Positions 12,742 to 24,379 are shown, counted from the stretch's first letter. The stretch is DNA of 64,000 nucleotides from Petrosia ficiformis (GCA_947044365.1 OX345644.1:1241501-1305500); one strand, 5' to 3'. Notes: generated by a model not told the origin, from the sequence alone. Program-made: numbers and translations.

Positions 12742-14103
12742 TTCTTTGGCCATAAAGCTCCTGCATGTGACAGACAGACACGACTCAAAGCAACATGGAG
12801 TTCTCTCATTTCTTGATAGGAGAAAGATAAGAGCAGCGAATCAACAACACTCTTCAAACCACAATAGTCAGTCTCAGAAAGACAAACAGACAAGATAGAC
12901 GATGCTACTGCTTTCCACAATGGAGAGGAGGAGGAGGAAGAGGAAGAAGAGGAGGAAGAGACGTAGGTGTATATAAATGGTAGTTGAGATATGAATAGAC
13001 TCCAAGATGCTGTATGCTGATTCTCTTGAGAAATATTCAATATCTATATGTATGTATGTGTATACAAGAAAACAAGTCAGACTAGTTTTACAAGTACTAA
13101 TAACAAGTATTACTTGTCCATTCCAGATGCTACTAAAACATGAAGATGGAGAAGGAGTCAGAAATTCTATGAACAGAGGTACATCCTTTTTCTCTTGTGA
13201 TGAAAATCTCAAATAGAGAATTGTCAACCATCTCTGTGGAATTAATGGATGTTATTAATTTACATAATATATTGTTTCTTACTAGTAAGAAGACAGTACG
13301 AGGTGAGAGAGATGACTCACTCGCTACACCTTCCTTCCAGCACATAGGAAGAGGAAGTTCCAAGTCTGAATCCCATACCATACTTAGACTGATTCCCATA
13401 TAATCTACTGGTAACAGCTGATGATAAACAGCTGATAATGAATAGTAGAACTGAGAGAGAATGAGCAATAAATGAAGAACTGGATCATGGAGTAATGGCT
13501 ACAAATATAAAAGAAAAGAACAGAGATCAATGAGATCAATGAACATGCAAGACAGAGACCAATGATCTGGATAGAGACCTAGACGTCACCAAAAGACGGT
13601 GGGTGTGGCGGCAATGGTTTAATTTGACACAGATTAAAACCGAGACCTTAGGATTGAGGGGTGTGTCCTATGAATTTTAATGAGGAGGTAAATATCCCAT
13701 ATCTAGTTAATAGTGTAGTAATAGCTCAATACATCTAACCTTCTCTTTTGCTATATCCATATATGGCAAGCAGACGTCCTTCATAAGCATACAAACCACA
13801 CCCATAATTTCTTCACAATGACGTACTTTACCAAATACATCAAGAGGAAGTGGAAGGAGTACTGTTTCCATGACATTGATCACATGACTAACAGAAGATA
13901 TCAAAGAGTCTGTTTTCTGAGATAGATAGAGTGAGTTCCTTCTCTTCTTCTTTTGAGGAGAAGGAGTGGTAATCGTGAGCTCATCAAGAAGAGGAAGGTA
14001 GTATTCTTTTAGTTCAGTAGTGAGTAATTTTATCAGAGACAGACACTGACCAGCTGGTAGAATCTTCAGTGAACTAATGAAACTGAGAAAATACATTTAT
14101 CAG

Positions 14104-14349
<246 letters not shown>

Positions 14350-14649
14350 TACAATCAGATAAAATACATATATATTGTATATCTGAGAGTGCTGTAGTAC
14401 TCTCTATGTAACTAGGGATGGCCTGGAAAAGTATAAATATTCAACAAGTGTCATACTGATTAGATATATATAATTACAATACCTCATGTGAAATGATAAT
14501 AACAGTAGTTTATGAGTGATAAAGTCATGAAGGAGTGTACAACTGTATAGACACAGGATGATTAGTTTATTATATATATTTCATATGGAATGATAATAAC
14601 AGTAGTTTATGAGTGATAAAGTCATGAAGAAGTGTATAACTGTATAGAC

Positions 14650-15667
14650 TAGTGTTGTTCTAGTTCTATTTATTTTAAAAATTCCAGTTCCAGTTCTGGA
14701 ACTTTTTTGTTGTCGTTTACAGTTCCAGAACCTTTGTTTTGATAATTTTAGTTCCAATTATAGTTCCAGAACCTTTATTTTGATAATTTTAGTTCCAATT
14801 ATAGTTCTGTCTTATTGTCCTAACACTAGTTCTATGGTGCCAGTTGCTGGTACTCATCAGCTTTGCATGATATCATAATCAAAACAAGTTGTAAAATGCT
14901 AAAATTAGTATCCTTCCACACTGTAAAAATGAACCGGTTATTTTAACCCTTATTCGGTACAGGAGTTTCAATGCTATATTGATAATAAATAATAAATATT
15001 ATAGTTGTGAGCTATGAATTATCTGTGGAGAACAATGTTATTTGTTGACAAATTCCACAACTTTGTGCTTAATAACAAATAACAGACAACAGATAACATT
15101 TGCGTATATAGATTATTATATATATGTATATATATACACACAAATGTTTTAAAAAATCTATTTGTTATTTGTTATTATAAGTACAGAGTTGTGGAATTTG
15201 TCAACAAATAACTTTGTTCTCCACAGATAATCGAATAAGAATTTACAATAATGTATACCCACAAGCATATTTATTATCAATATAGCATTGAAACTCCTGA
15301 TAAGGGTTAAAATAACCGGTTCATTTTTACAGTGCAACTTCAAAGAAAATGTAAAATGGCCCAAGTTACCGGCATTCCTGACATTTGCAATTATTCATAG
15401 TGGTTTTAGTTACTGTACTAATTAAAGTTTAATCGCAAAGACTTAGTTCTATACCAATTCAAGTTCTTAACAAAATATTTTTTTAGTTCTAATACCAATT
15501 CAAGTTCTTAACAAAATATTTTTTTAGTTCTAATACCAATTCAAGTTCTTAACAAAATATTTTTTTTAGTTCTAGTACCAATTCTAGTTCTCGGTACTAG
15601 AACTAAAATAAAAAGGCCAGAACTAAAATTATATTAGTTCTAGTACCCAAGAACTATAACAACACTA
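14650..15667. mobile_element. non-autonomous hAT-type element, 1018 bp
   Basis: The ends 'tagtgttgttctagttct' and 'agaactataacaacacta' are inverted, and the direct repeat GTATAGAC flanks the element (14642-14649, 15668-15675). The interior has many 'agttcc/aggaac'-type repeats and a nested foldback. A copy of identical length lies at 32193-33210, and the right URB2 copy has an empty site near 52904. No transposase frame is present. Confidence 0.85.
14919..15334. mobile_element. foldback MITE nested in the hAT-type element
   Basis: It begins 'cactgtaaaaatgaaccggt' and ends with its exact complement. Complementarity continues inward ('aggagtttcaatgctatatt', 'gacaaattccacaact') for nearly 200 nt on each side, so the whole element can fold into one long hairpin. 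The second copy is at about 32462-32877. Confidence 0.8.
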
Positions 15668-15954
15668 GTATAGACACAGGATGATTAGTTCTACTTACCA
15701 TATTAGGAAGTTTAATGTATAAATTCTATACAGTATACATATATTATATATATACTATATACATTTAGACTATGGAAGTATTATACAATACTAATAAGCT
15801 CTTGTTAATAATACCATACATGGTAAAAATAATGATCCAACTTTTCTACAAACTGTTCATAACCACAAATATTATCAGTTATTATAATAGATACTATTAA
15901 TACATTTCTACCATATTAGGAATTAACCAGTCTATTTTTAGAAAGCAGAAAGAG

Positions 15955-18272
15955 ATGGCTCAACAATCTTCTTCTACTGCTCTTAAGGAACTTGATCAAC
16001 AACTAACATGTAATGTATGTTTGGATCAGTATACTAACCCCAAAACTCTTCCATGCTTACATAGCTTCTGTTTAGAATGTATTGAGAAACTACCACAAGA
16101 ACCACAGGTACAAACACACACACACAATCTGCTTTTGTTAACACTTCATTGTTTATAAATTATCTTATTTACTAACAGGGAGACAAGTATTTCATAAGGT
16201 GTCCTTCATGTCGTAAACCCACACAACTACCTGACATAGGACCCACTCAATTCCCTACTGCTTTCCTCATTAATAGCCTCTTTCAACTACAAACTACTCT
16301 ACAGAAAACGCTCAAAGGTCCAAACGTCTTTTGTGATAATTGTCACAAGAACTCTGCTACTGGTTATTGTAAAAAGTGTACTCAATTCTTGTGTCCAAAA
16401 TGTCTTGATGCACATAACACATGGCAGCCCTTCTCTACTCATGAGGTTATCAATGTACAAGATGTAGCAGTACTCAATACTTCTAAACTACTTCCATTCA
16501 ATGAGGATAGAAATATGAAGTGTAACGATCATAACAAGTCGTTCAAAGTCTACTGTGAAACCTGTCAACAGCTTATTTGTCGAGATTGTACGATTAGTCA
16601 ACGACATCAAAATCACAAGTACAAGCTCGTTACTGAATGTTATCCTGATCATCATCAAGAGATAGAGGCTGACCTCACGACAGTAAAAAGGAAAGTAGCC
16701 GACGTTAATACAGCAGTGACTAACCTCATCACTCGAGAGAGGGATGTCACAAAACAGGGAGAAGATGTCAAGAAACAGATCCACACACACTCTCAAATAG
16801 TCATTGACTTAGTTCAACGGTCAGAGAGACAGTTACTTCAACAGGTAGACACTGTAGTACAACAGAAAATCCGATTACTAACCAAACAGAGGGAAGAGGC
16901 GGAGACAGTCCTCAAACAGCTCAAAGGTTGTGAGGAGTTTGTAGAACAGAGTTTAAAGGTGGGGACTCAACAACAGATATTGAGGGAGAAACAGGATATG
17001 GTACAAGTAATGACAACAGTCAATCAAGATGTCAACCCTGTTGTATTTCAACCAATAGAGGAGGCCAACATCACATTCACTAGTAATCACACATTGGTTG
17101 ATAAATATGAGGGTATTGGTCAGTTAAAGTCTAAAACGTTTGGCAAATTGATTCTCGTAAAGAATGCTTGTTACATGTACATTGGTAAAAAATCGACCAT
17201 CACATTCAATCTCCACACTCAAGATGGATATCCCTTCTCAGTTCCTCTCTCCCTCATCTCTTGTGAACTCTTTTCTGCTGAGGATAGTCAACTCATATCA
17301 TGTGATATCAATGAGACCCAGTCAGGAAACTACGATATAAGCTTTACACCACGTACCAGAGGAAAACATCAATTGACAATACGATTAGGAGGTGTGAATA
17401 TCCCTGGTAGTCCCTTTACTCTTCATATCATTCCTTCCCCTGAGATGAGAGGTAAACCAGTGAATATTATATCAGGACTCAATAAACCATTTTGTGTAGC
17501 AATCACTAAGAATGAAGAGATTGTAGTAGCTGAGAAAGATTCCCATTGTATCACAATACTAAACAAGGAGGGAAAGAAAGTCAAGTCAATTGGAACATAC
17601 GGAACAAAGGAGGGTCAACTCACTAATCCTCGTGGAGTTGCCATCTCTCATGATGAACACATTTTAGTAACTGATAATCATCGACTACAGAAACTAACAT
17701 TTGAAGGTCATTGTGTCAAATCAGTTGGGAGTAGTGAGAAAGGCAATGGTCCTCTTCAGTTTAATACTCCTATAGGTATTACAGTTCATCCTACCACAGG
17801 ACAAATATTCATTGCTGATAATAATAATCATCGTATTCAAGTTCTCAATAAAGATCTCACCTACTCTTATATTTTCGGTAAGAAAGGTTCATCACCAGAA
17901 CAATTCAATCAGCCATGGGATGTGACATTTGACAATGAAGGACATTTGTATGTTGCAGATCAGTGTAATCACTGTATCAAGAAGTTCACATCAACAGGAC
18001 AATACGTCTCAACATTTAGTTTGCATGGGTCTAATCCTGGTCAAATTAAAGATCCTTCCTCCATCATCATACATAATAATCTATTATATGTTAGTGAGTT
18101 GGGTAATAATCACCGTATCTCAATATTTGATACTAATGGATGTTTTATACATTGCTTTGGTAAGAGAGGTAGTGGAAAGGAAGAGTTTAGTGGTCCATTT
18201 GGTATAACAGTAGATTCATTAGGTAACTTGTATGTTAGTGACTATTTTAACAGCAGACTAGTTGTTTTGTAG
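15955..18272 (+). CDS. TRIM-NHL protein B
   Basis: Exons 15955-16107 and 16179-18272 give about 748 residues. The domain order matches TRIM A: split C3HC4 RING, B-box 1 with Cys/His ligands, B-box 2, coiled coil, filamin repeat and six NHL blades. Start choice: this ATG is followed by 'AQQSSSTALKEL', as in TRIM A, C and E; a later in-frame start would lose the RING. The filamin part carries a two-residue insertion ('CYMYIGKK') shared with TRIM D but not TRIM C, whereas the NHL half is identical in protein sequence to TRIM C. This mosaic pattern suggests gene conversion. It is likely a cytoplasmic RING E3 ligase with an NHL ligand-binding propeller; the target is unknown. Confidence 0.9.

Positions 18273-18274
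<2 letters not shown>

Positions 18275-18342
<68 letters not shown>
18275..18342. repeat. (ATT)n microsatellite after TRIM B
   Basis: A perfect trinucleotide run begins almost directly at the stop codon. Confidence 0.9.
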
Positions 18343-18343
<1 letters not shown>

Positions 18344-18430
18344 TTGATTCTAATTGATCTTATAATAATTTTACTTCACAATTTATCAACTAGTCATTCA
18401 CAAGAAGAACAGGAACAAGTATTTTTAAAA

Positions 18431-18640
18431 CGTGGGGATATCAATTGAAAAAGTACGCTAACAAGATTGGAACAGTACCATAGCAACAAAACTAAACTAA
18501 CCACTTCCATATAACTCTATAGTACACACATGTAGTTATACTTATGTATAGGGTTATATGGATGTGGTTAGTTTAATTTTGTTGCTAAGATACCATCCTA
18601 ATTTTGTTTGTGTATGTTTTTGGTTTTGATATCTCTACAT
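18431..18640. repeat. foldback downstream of TRIM B
   Basis: Same inverted-repeat structure as at 5161-5375, about 160 nt after the TRIM B stop. Confidence 0.8.
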
Positions 18641-18649
18641 GTTCTTTCA

Positions 18650-19515
18650 TTTTTTAATAAATATTTTAATTATCAGAGACTATGGATCAGTCCAGAAAAA
18701 ATAGCCACCCATACATTTCAATTCCAAGTGATGAGCTGAATACACAAATAATATTTGTAGTGTTTTTATGACTAACAACACCTCTAGATGGCCAGAGATC
18801 GTATTTAAAGCACAGAACCAGCGAGCGGTAAAACTGGTCATCTTCATAATATAATTTTTCAGACAAATCATTCTTTTGTTTGTTGACCTATCATAATGAT
18901 TCTAGCACCATTCCAATCACATTCACAATGAAATTCAAGTTACAAATATCAAGAAGATACTTTCAACCACTGCAGGAATTTCATCTCGAATTGAATGCCA
19001 TTTTGATATGTGGGTTCTGTGTTGCCACTGACTCAAACACTCGCCTTGCTGCTTTCCTCAGTGTAGCATGATTTGGGTATGTACATGTATGGCTTTCTTA
19101 GAAGGTCTTCTGTCTAACTAAGGAATTGTAAGTATGTACTCAGGCTGTTAATAAGTGGAAGTTATATACATTGCAGGTGAGTAAATGTGGGCATTGCTCC
19201 ACAAACTACAGACACTTGACATATTCTACAATCTACATACATAGTTAAGTATTTTTATACTAAATAATAAAATTAATAATAATTATATTATATCAAAATA
19301 ACTGATAAACAAGACCAGAATGGTATCTTAGCAACAAAATTAATTTGGGATCCTACATTAACCTTCTGTGTTAGTACTATCCTGACCTTGTTTGCATACC
19401 TTTGGGGTTTTGACATCCCTACCTACATCTTCTTTCATTTTTACACCATATATATATGGTACAAATAATCATCCCACTTTTCTACAAACTGTTCATAACC
19501 ACAAATATTATCAGT
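18650..19515. repeat. paralogous flank ending in a TRIM 5' flank fragment
   Basis: The part 18650-19345 is paralogous to about 330-1010. From about 19440 the sequence matches the DNA upstream of TRIM genes ('ctacaaactgttcataacca', 'caaatattatcag') and stops at about 19515, where a transposon begins. A TRIM gene was probably interrupted or lost here. No coding frame is supported. Confidence 0.6.
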
Positions 19516-19575
19516 TTTTATGGCCCGTAGGGCCATCCCTATAATTGCTTTCCACGGGGTTTAATGTATATATAT
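19516..19575. repeat. short dispersed repeat with palindrome (ATGGCCC...GGGCCAT)
   Basis: A block of about 55 bp, 'ttatggcccgtagggccat' followed by 'ccctataattgctttcca', recurs at about 38454-38510. Both copies mark the left edge of an insertion, so it is probably a transposon terminus. Confidence 0.55.
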
Positions 19576-19595
19576 AATTATTATATAATTATAAG

Positions 19596-20474
19596 TATAG
19601 GTTATACACCGAGGTAAAGGTTTCTACTGGATTTATCAAACCGAGGGCCGAAGGCACGAGGTTTGATAAATCAGTAGAAACCGTACCGAGGTGTATAACC
19701 GTCTTCTACCATGAAACGCGCGCGAAGTATAGTAACTAAGCAAATCTTTGCGCGTGGCAACAGTAATTACAGTATACAGAATTTCACTAACCCAGTATGG
19801 ATTTCTGTGACTCCTTAGACAAGTAACTGATCAACACTTTCAACGCAAATAATAGAAAGAGCTCTCACTATCATACATGTGGCAGACTTCCGGCTCTGCG
19901 GCTCCTCCTCCATTCTAGTATAAGGTGTGGCTCTTCAGGGAGCGCGCGCTCGCGCTCACCCAACTCTCATACGAGATCGAGAGACTATCGAGGAATGTGA
20001 ATGCTAAAGGCCTCGATCACAAGCATACAAACAGGTGTCAGATGATCAGAAAGAACAAGTGTCAATACTCACTCTGGTGTCCACCCATTAGCTGTCTATC
20101 CACCAGTAGCAATATTACTGTCAATTGTAACAGCAATCACTGAACAGTACAACTACTTAGAGCATTAACACAAATAATGCTATAACATAATTCATAATAA
20201 TTGTTGTATATATATTATAATAAAATATCATGGAAAAATAATAAGAAGAAATAACAGAAAACAATATTTCCTATCTCCCAGCAATGAGTGGGAAATTCAG
20301 TAAAAGTGACTAATCAAATTGATTAAAATAAGAGGTTGATAACTAGTTATCGAACCTCCCGGGAACACTTATCAAACCTCCCGGGAACACTTATCAACCT
20401 CTCAGTAGGTTTCAGTGTAATTTAGCAACCTCATTTACTGCAATCTGATTGGTCAGTTTACTATAGGCATGGTA
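19596..20474 (+). mobile_element. non-autonomous Crypton-like element, unit 1
   Basis: It starts with the hairpin 19600-19700: 'ggttatacacc' and 'ggtttctactg' pair with 'cagtagaaacc' and 'ggtgtataacc' around a GC-rich loop. It ends before the next unit with 'tctgattggtcagttt' and 'catggtagaag'. A short frame (19925-20143) ends in residues resembling the C terminus of the recombinase in unit 2 ('SNITVNC' versus 'CTDITINYS') and resembles a frame in unit 3. It looks like an internally deleted derivative. Confidence 0.6.
19600..19700. repeat. Crypton-unit hairpin 1 (101 bp imperfect palindrome)
   Basis: The arms 19600-19642 and about 19660-19700 pair with few mismatches. The flanking 'gtcttctaccatg' extends the symmetry in units where 'catggtagaag' precedes the hairpin. 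The same hairpin recurs at 20483-20583 and 22320-22420. Confidence 0.85.
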
Positions 20475-20595
20475 GAAGTATAGGTTATACACCGAGGTAA
20501 AGGTTTCTACTGGATTTATCAAACCGAGGGCCGAAGGCACGAGGTTTGATAAATCAGTAGAAACCGTACCGAGGTGTATAACAGACTTCTACCAT
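20468..20595. repeat. extended palindrome at the unit 1/unit 2 junction (about 128 bp)
   Basis: The left part 'catggtagaag' belongs to the end of unit 1, and 'cttctaccat' lies just after the hairpin of unit 2, so the palindrome spans the junction. It lies about 85 bp upstream of the recombinase ATG and could act as promoter or recombination site; this role is inference. Confidence 0.7.
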
Positions 20596-20680
20596 TGGCG
20601 CGCGTTTTGTATCGTTACCATGCTAACTTGTGCGTGTAAATAAGTTCACTAACCTGGCTTTTGGGTTTATAGTAACAGTA

Positions 20681-22045
20681 ATGGATTTCGCAAGTGCTAT
20701 AGAAGACTGTCTTCTGCAAGCAGATAAAGAATTCGACGAACTCTGTTCACAATTAACAGAGCAACAACTTGCAGAATTATGTGACTCCACCCACAATAAT
20801 TTGCAGCAGCCACACCTAGCTTTTTCGACACAGCTCCACCCGACTTCCAGATTTGCAAAACCTAAAACAGAACAAGATGTTCTCTTGGCTCAGGCTAATG
20901 CTGTTCCACAAAACACTAGTAAAACAACCAACTGGTGTATAAATTTATGGGAACAATGGAGGAAAAACAGAAAAGATTTGTGTGGTAATTATCCACCACC
21001 AATTTATTTGTGCACTATTGAAAGTCTCAATTCTTGGCTTTGTAAATTTATATTAGAAATTAGAAGAAAAGATGGAAAGGAATACCCCCCAAGAACAATT
21101 TATGCCATTTCTTGTGGTTTACTGAGACATGTAAGAGAACGTTGCCCTGGCATTAATTTTTTCAAGGATAGTGAATTTGATAGTTTTAGGAAGACACTTG
21201 ATGGTGAGATGAGAAGGTTACGTGCACAAGGTCTGGGTGTCCAAAGGAAGCAAGCAGAGCCTTTTTCAATTGAAGAGGAGAATAAGCTGTGGAGTGATGG
21301 ATTACTTGGTGCTGACTCACCTCAAATATTGTTAGACACTATGGTGTTTATGTGTGGCCTGTACTTTGCTCTTCGGAGTGGTCAAGAGCATCGAGACCTC
21401 CAGTATTCTCAGATCAGACTTGTGGAACCCCCAACAGCATCCACTCCTCACTTAATTTATACAGAAAATATTAGTAAAAATAACTCTGGAGGAATTGCTA
21501 AAAGGAAACAGGAGCCAAAAGTAGTTACACATCATGCAAATTTAGATAATCCATCCCGTTGTTTTGTTCAACTCTATAAACAATATATTCAGCATTGTCC
21601 CGATCCTTTAAAACGAAAATGTAACGCATTTTATTTAACGCCATTAAAAAAGCCGAAAGACAATATATGGTTTAGTGTAACACCTATCGGCCACAACACT
21701 TTGTCTAAAACTGTCGGTCGTCTTTGCAGTGCAGCAGGCATCACTGGTTTTAAAACGAACCATTCCCTTCGGGTCACTACAGCAACAAGACTCTTTCAGT
21801 CTGGAATAGACGAACAGTTAATCATGAGTAGGACTGGTCATTGTAGTTTAGAAGGAATTAGGACCTATAAGAGAGTTTCGGAAAATCAGCAAGAAGAAGT
21901 GTCTGCTGTTTTAAATGGGGCAACTAATGAGCCTGAACTCAAAAGTCCCAAGCAGAAGAAGAGTAAAACAGCTATACTTACCCAACAACATCCTTATACT
22001 CTGAACCTGTCTAATTGTACAGACATTACTATTAATTACAGCTAA
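20681..22045 (+). CDS. Crypton-type tyrosine recombinase (DUF3504-like)
   Basis: A single open frame of 454 residues, taking the first ATG (MDFASAIEDC). A GTG 17 codons upstream is in frame but is not a likely eukaryotic start. The core matches the DUF3504/Crypton family related to the C-terminal regions of ZMYM2 and QRICH1. 'ALRSGQEHRDL' supplies the first catalytic Arg, 'NHSLRVTTATRL' the H-x-x-R box, 'RTGHCSLEG' the second His and 'RTYKR' the nucleophile Tyr. An N-terminal helical region with 'WCINLWEQWR' fits the SAM-like DNA-binding fold. The frame is uninterrupted and all catalytic positions are present, so it may be active or recently active. It could instead be a domesticated gene, but the repeated terminal hairpins favour a transposon. 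Confidence 0.85.
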   Translation: MDFASAIEDCLLQADKEFDELCSQLTEQQLAELCDSTHNNLQQPHLAFSTQLHPTSRFAKPKTEQDVLLAQANAVPQNTSKTTNWCINLWEQWRKNRKDLCGNYPPPIYLCTIESLNSWLCKFILEIRRKDGKEYPPRTIYAISCGLLRHVRERCPGINFFKDSEFDSFRKTLDGEMRRLRAQGLGVQRKQAEPFSIEEENKLWSDGLLGADSPQILLDTMVFMCGLYFALRSGQEHRDLQYSQIRLVEPPTASTPHLIYTENISKNNSGGIAKRKQEPKVVTHHANLDNPSRCFVQLYKQYIQHCPDPLKRKCNAFYLTPLKKPKDNIWFSVTPIGHNTLSKTVGRLCSAAGITGFKTNHSLRVTTATRLFQSGIDEQLIMSRTGHCSLEGIRTYKRVSENQQEEVSAVLNGATNEPELKSPKQKKSKTAILTQQHPYTLNLSNCTDITINYS

Positions 22046-22174
22046 TATAACTATATAGTTATCATGACTGTTATTTAATATCATAATTATTATAATTATT
22101 ATTTATGAATTATTATAAAGGAACTGACAACTATGTAACTTGAATTTCATTTCAATATATGACGGGAAAATTTT

Positions 22175-22234
22175 ACCGGGAGGTTTAATAACATGTTATC
22201 AAACCTCCCGGTAAAGACCGGGAGGTTTGATAAC
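22175..22234. repeat. 38-bp palindrome plus third half-site
   Basis: Position 22175-22212 reads 'accgggaggtttaataac' followed by 'atgttatcaaacctcccggt', a palindrome with one mismatched pair. A further direct copy of the half-site begins at 22217. The same arrangement is at 22960-23019, and a variant with 'aacctcccggg' lies at 20330-20403. This may be the recombinase binding site. Confidence 0.75.
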
Positions 22235-22315
22235 ACATTTAGAAACCTCATTATAAGCAATCTGATTGGTCAATTCAATCTAGTCATGGTAGAATTAATT
22301 TCATAATTAATTTAG

Positions 22316-23087
22316 TATAGGTTATACACCGAGGTAAAGGTTTCTACTGGATTTATCAAACCGAGGGCCGAAGGCACGAGGTTTGATAAATCAGTAGAAA
22401 CCGTACCGAGGTGTATAACCGTCTTCTACCATGAAACGCGCGCGAAATACAGTAACTAAGCAAATCTTTGCGCGTGGCAACAGTATACATAATTTCACTA
22501 ACCTATGGATATAGTGTGGGTTTCTGTGACTCTTTAGACAAGTAACTAATCAACAGTTGAATCGCAAATGACAAAAAGAGCTCTACATGTGGCAGACTTC
22601 CGGCTCCTCCTCTACTCCAGTATAAGGTGTGGTCTTCCAGCGATATCGATCGATCGCTATCAAGAAGCTAGCGCTGCAAGAACAGCCCCACCCAACTCTT
22701 TTGGAATCTCATACAAGAAGAAGCAATAGAGGTCTGAAAGACCTCAATCACAAGCATACAAATTGGTGTCAGATTTTCAAAAAGAACATGCATCACTATG
22801 AATTACAGCTAATAATTATAGCTACAGTTGTATATATATAGTCATCATGATTGTTGTTTTATGTCAATTATTATATATAATTATTATTTATGAAGTATTA
22901 TAAAGGAATTGACAACTATGTAACTTAAATTTCATTTCAATCAATGACGGGAAAATTTTACTGGGAGGTTTAATAACATGTTATCAAACCTCCCGGTAAA
23001 GACCGGGAGGTTTGATAACACATTTAGAAACCTCATTATAAGCAATCTGATTGGTCAATTCAATCTAGTCATGGTAGAATTGTAGTT
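22316..23087 (+). mobile_element. non-autonomous Crypton-like element, unit 3
   Basis: It begins with hairpin 22320-22420 and has the same 'gaaacgcgcgcgaa...tgcgcgtggcaacagt' leader as unit 1. It contains a short frame (22629-22841) sharing 'HKHTN.CQ' with unit 1, and ends with the same palindrome-containing 3' end as unit 2. It is an internal-deletion derivative. Confidence 0.6.
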
Positions 23088-23129
23088 ATATAATAATAAA
23101 TAATTGGTGAAGTCTTATTTCTTATTATA

Positions 23130-23290
23130 ATTTTATACTTCTTTAATTCAGAAGGATAAATACAACAATTAAAGTTAATAATGATACATTGAACTATTGG
23201 ATCGGCTATCGGTATCGGCCAATATTTGTCTTCAAAAAATCGGTTAATTAATATGGAATATCGGCAAATCATTATTGGTGCAAAACTAGT
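23130..23290. repeat. degenerate 'atcggtatcggcc' repeat
   Basis: A short stretch with 'ctatcggtatcggccaat' and 'atatcggcaaatcatta' resembles one end of a MITE. No matching second end was found. Confidence 0.3.
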
Positions 23291-23569
23291 CAACACTCAC
23301 TTAATACCTCACCTCCTCCCTCTCCCAACACATCCCCTCTCTTTCCCAAAGAAACACAACAAATTAATTTAGTATCGTATCCAAAACGACCTCAATCTAT
23401 TGTTTCAGAATCAGACATATTTGCTACACCTACTGGTTCTGTAACTTCATTGAATATTCAAGATGATGACCCCCCAAGTCTAAACAATCTGTCCATTCTA
23501 ATGCATTTGTTGAAACTCCAGTGTAGATATGTATGTATGTATGTACATATGTATCAGGGCGGGAAATAA
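23291..23569 (+). other. orphan open frame, possible exon remnant
   Basis: Starting after a possible acceptor ('caaaactag'), one frame stays open for over 90 codons. It has protein-like composition (Pro/Ser-rich, then 'SESDIFATPTGSVTSLN' and 'DDDPPSLNNLS') before running into a TATG microsatellite. There is no start codon and no recognised domain. It may be an exon of a transposon or of a lost gene. Confidence 0.3.
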
Positions 23570-23710
23570 ACCTACAACATCTGGTGAGCAATTCTGTCAC
23601 CATTGCTCACCATAGTTCAACTAGCATGCATTGTCATGACAAAATCTGGTGCTCCTTAAGCTAATTTTGGTGCTCAAATGAGCACTGGAGCACTGTTATT
23701 TCCTACTCTG
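23555..23710. mobile_element. hAT-type MITE
   Basis: The ends 'cagggcgggaaataa' and 'ttatttcctactctg' are inverted. The flanks 'atatgtat/gtatgtat' are a near-perfect 8-bp duplication in TATG repeat DNA. It belongs to the same family as 9066-9172. Confidence 0.7.
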
Positions 23711-23827
23711 GTATGTATGTATGTATGTGTATACATATGAATATAATTATGTATAAATGCATGTATGTATGTATATATATGAGTATATGTATGTATGTAT
23801 GTATGTATGTATATACATGTATATGAG

Positions 23828-23859
<32 letters not shown>

Positions 23860-23903
23860 TATATATGAGTATATATATGTATATATGTATGTATGTATGT
23901 ATA
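23711..23903. repeat. (TATG)n microsatellite
   Basis: Imperfect tetranucleotide repeats. The frames across it are artefacts. Confidence 0.9.
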
Positions 23904-24379
23904 GTAAAGTCCCCTAATTTCAGACTATTTTTTCAATAGCTAAAACTCAACTATATTGTAGCCTTATAATTATTGAAATAGTTGGACTATATAAAGACAA
24001 AATTTTTGTACCTACTTTTTCAGTAGGTCTTGCTGTATAAAACTATGAGTATAATTCATATGGGAGATGCAAGACAGGAGAGAAATACTCAAGAAATGAG
24101 AATCTCCGTTTGTCCTGTAATTCCAGACATGTATACTTTTGTATATTAAATTCCGAGCAGCTGCAAAATATATGTTTAGATTACTTGTATTTAGTAGGTT
24201 TTTAACTGTTCATAAGTCTTACAGCTTTTATAATTATAATTGGATAGTATGCCCATGAGATGGTATATGCTTTTTGCTTTCTTGTCATATGTAGAAAGTT
24301 TCCCAATTCTTTTCTTCTGTCAGTCAACTGTCAGTTTAAACTTGTCTATTAAAAGTGTCTGGAATTAGGGGTAGTCTGG
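23904..24379. mobile_element. pogo/Tigger-like non-autonomous element
   Basis: The left end 'gtaaagtcccctaatttcag' and right end 'ctggaattaggggtagtctgg' are inverted and flanked by TA dinucleotides, as expected for the Tc1/mariner-pogo superfamily. No transposase frame remains. Confidence 0.5.

Larger units (their letters stand above)
20479..22314 (+). mobile_element. Crypton-like autonomous element, unit 2
   Basis: It begins with the hairpin 20483-20583 and encodes a tyrosine recombinase (20681-22045). It ends with a 38-bp palindrome (22175-22212), a third copy of 'accgggaggtttgataac', then 'tctgattggtcaattcaatc' and 'catggtagaa'. It sits head-to-tail between two shorter relatives. Cryptons are DNA transposons that use a tyrosine recombinase rather than a DDE transposase. 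Their lack of long TIRs and of a fixed target duplication fits what is seen here. Confidence 0.7.

Noticed and set aside
17929..18207. 92-residue + strand frame inside TRIM B (also 35479-35757)
   Set aside because: It is an out-of-frame shadow of the NHL repeats.
19925..20143. Independent 72-residue gene
   Set aside because: It lies inside a non-autonomous Crypton unit, resembles the frame at 22629-22841, and is best read as a remnant of element coding sequence.
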